8,747 nucleotides of DNA from an uncultured Peptostreptococcaceae bacterium (lineage in GTDB: Bacteria; Bacillota; Clostridia; Tissierellales; Peptoniphilaceae): positions 1-8,747 of the forward strand of contig CAMDZK010000036.1 in NCBI GenBank assembly GCA_945910665.1, given 5' to 3'. Shown here piece after piece: positions 4,919-8,747 of this stretch. The number at the start of each line of letters is the position of its first letter. Within the stretch, counting starts at the first letter, position 1. The notes under the pieces were generated by a model. That model saw only the letters and a list, made by a program, of their open reading frames with translations, was not told the origin of the DNA and did no database searches. The translations under genes were made by a program, and so were the position numbers.

Positions 4919-6022
4919 ATGAAATTTTCAATTTCGCAAAAGGATTTGCAAAAGCATATACAAATTGCCCAAAAGGCCATCAGTGCAAGAAATACGATCC
5001 AAATTCTTGATGGAATTTTATTTGAAGCAAAAGACGGAGCATTACATTTGTATTCCACCGATTCAGAAATTAGCATCCACACGCAAGTTCCCTGCACAGT
5101 CCATAAAGAGGGACGCATTGTATTACAGGGAAATATGATTGCCAATATAACAAGAAAACTTCCCAACGACACCGTGCATGTGGAAGGCAATCAAAAACAA
5201 GTGGAAATCATCTGTAAAAACTCGAAGTTCCAATTAGTGAGTTACAATCCAGACGAATATCCACCCATGCCATCGATTCAAGAAGAGTTTTCCATGGAAA
5301 TTTCTGCCAAAGATTGGAAACAAGCAGTCCGTCAGACGATTTTTGCTACGGGACAAGACGATTCAAAACCCGTTTTACGCGGCGTATTGTTTGATGTGCG
5401 CCAAGATGGTCTCTTTTTAGTGGCCCTCGATGGATTTCGTATCGCTTTAAAGAAACTTCCCTTTCTGAAAGAAGACGTGTCTTTTATTATTCCAGGACGT
5501 GCGTTGCAAGAAATTCAAAAAATCGCCCACGACGATCAACTCATTTCTATTGTTTCTAATCAAAGGAATATGGAATTTTATTTAGGCGATACGACCTTTA
5601 CGACAAAACTCTTAGATGGTCAATTTATCGATTATAAACCTTTGTTAAACACGACGAGCAATGTATTTTTTACTGTAGATCGAAAAGAACTATACGATGC
5701 CTTTGAACGTGCATCGCTTCTTTCAGGAGAAGAACGTGCAAATCTCATTAAACTTCATTTAGAAGATGACCATTGTTCCATTACATCCAATACGGAAATG
5801 GGGCAAGTGTTTGAAACGGTCTATGGAAGTTTAGAAGGAGAAGAATTAGAAATCGCCTTCAATGCGAGATATTTACTCGAAGGATTAAAAGAAGTGCAAG
5901 CGGAAACGGTGAAACTATCCTTTAGTGGTCCATTAAAACCGCTATTAATCACATCCACCGATGAAGAGGAAGGCTACACGTATCTCGTTCTTCCCGTACG
6001 CTTAGGACAAGGTGCACGATGA
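4919..6022 (+). CDS. dnaN: DNA polymerase III beta subunit (sliding clamp)
   Basis: DnaN forms the ring-shaped dimer that tethers the replicative polymerase to DNA and recruits many partners through its hydrophobic cleft. The 367-aa length fits the family. The sequence shows the three repeated clamp domains, with typical landmarks TDSEISIHT (domain 1), the domain 1-2 boundary VSYNPDEYPPMP, and LDGQFIDYKPLL. The C-terminal YTYLVLPVRL ending holds the usual LPVR motif lining the binding cleft. The ATG at 4919 has a strong AAAGGAGG 4 nt upstream. Its TGA overlaps the next gene's ATG by 4 nt. It is probably transcribed with dnaA and the downstream genes. Confidence 0.97.
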   Translation: MKFSISQKDLQKHIQIAQKAISARNTIQILDGILFEAKDGALHLYSTDSEISIHTQVPCTVHKEGRIVLQGNMIANITRKLPNDTVHVEGNQKQVEIICKNSKFQLVSYNPDEYPPMPSIQEEFSMEISAKDWKQAVRQTIFATGQDDSKPVLRGVLFDVRQDGLFLVALDGFRIALKKLPFLKEDVSFIIPGRALQEIQKIAHDDQLISIVSNQRNMEFYLGDTTFTTKLLDGQFIDYKPLLNTTSNVFFTVDRKELYDAFERASLLSGEERANLIKLHLEDDHCSITSNTEMGQVFETVYGSLEGEELEIAFNARYLLEGLKEVQAETVKLSFSGPLKPLLITSTDEEEGYTYLVLPVRLGQGAR

Positions 6023-6227
6023 AATTAGAAATATACACACCCTTTATTCGTTTAGACCAAGCGCTTCAATTTGCAGGATTCACCCAAACGGGTGGAGAAA
6101 GCACAATGCTCATTTTAGAGGAAGAAGTGATGGTCAATGGAGAAATCGAAACGCGTAGGGGAAGAAAACTCTATCCTGGTGATGAAGTCACTTTCGGAGA
6201 AGACACTTTTATTATTGAACAAGAAAA

Positions 6228-6231
<4 letters not shown>
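6019..6231 (+). CDS. yaaA: Small S4-domain RNA-binding protein (YaaA type)
   Basis: This 70-aa protein is the small S4-like domain protein found between dnaN and recF in many Bacillota (B. subtilis yaaA, unrelated to E. coli yaaA). The S4 fold is visible as a helical IRLDQALQFAGF segment, then EEEVMVNGEIETRRGRKLYPGDEV, the classic S4 turn in which VNGE and R-G-R-K-L-GD contact RNA. Its exact role is not established; ribosome or RNA binding is inferred from the domain. It starts on the ATGA shared with dnaN and ends on the ATGA shared with recF, so the three genes are translationally coupled. Confidence 0.92.

Positions 6232-8747
<2,516 letters not shown>

Noticed and set aside
4900..5190. Minus-strand open frame of 96 codons over the start of dnaN
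   Set aside because: It lies wholly antisense to a conserved gene, is rich in Cys/Trp/Phe as expected from a shadow frame, and has no recognisable domain.

Overview
The window is the chromosomal replication origin neighbourhood of a low-to-moderate GC Gram-positive bacterium (Bacillota). The gene order gives this directly: mnmE, jag, yidC, yidD, rnpA and rpmH run leftward on the minus strand, and dnaA, dnaN, a yaaA-type S4 gene, recF and gyrB run rightward on the plus strand. The two groups diverge from an intergenic oriC at about 3093-3473, so every gene is transcribed in the direction of fork movement. YidC is a short clostridial-type protein without a lipoprotein signal, and no remB/yaaB gene lies between recF and gyrB. 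This suggests a clostridial or related lineage rather than Bacillus, but the sequence alone does not fix the genus.

Left arm (1-3092): the N-terminal 193 codons of the tRNA-modification GTPase MnmE run off the left edge. A strong hairpin separates them from jag. Jag (RNA-binding KH/R3H), YidC (membrane insertase), YidD, RnpA (RNase P protein) and RpmH (ribosomal protein L34) form a tightly packed operon with short gaps and overlaps. It is driven by a textbook consensus promoter at 3138-3166.

Origin: five perfect DnaA boxes plus several near matches lie between rpmH and dnaA, with an extended -10 promoter for dnaA at 3218-3246. A second cluster lies between dnaA and dnaN (4783-4918), where DnaA boxes are followed by an in-register array of CTA/CTT-type trinucleotides. 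This looks like a DnaA-trio unwinding element, so the origin is bipartite as in Bacillus subtilis.

Right arm (3474-8747): dnaA is broken by a frameshift in DNA-binding domain IV. About 38 nt encoding the basic loop appear to be missing, and the rest of domain IV continues in the +1 frame to 4782. dnaN, yaaA and recF overlap by 4 nt each, and gyrB follows after 2 nt. gyrB is cut by the right edge after about 472 codons and carries two departures from normally invariant positions: Ser at the Arg76-equivalent of the ATPase site and Leu at the Asp426-equivalent of the TOPRIM EGDSAGG motif.

No mobile element, CRISPR array or tRNA gene is visible. The window is core genome. The points of interest are the damaged dnaA, the DnaA-trio element and the unusual GyrB residues.
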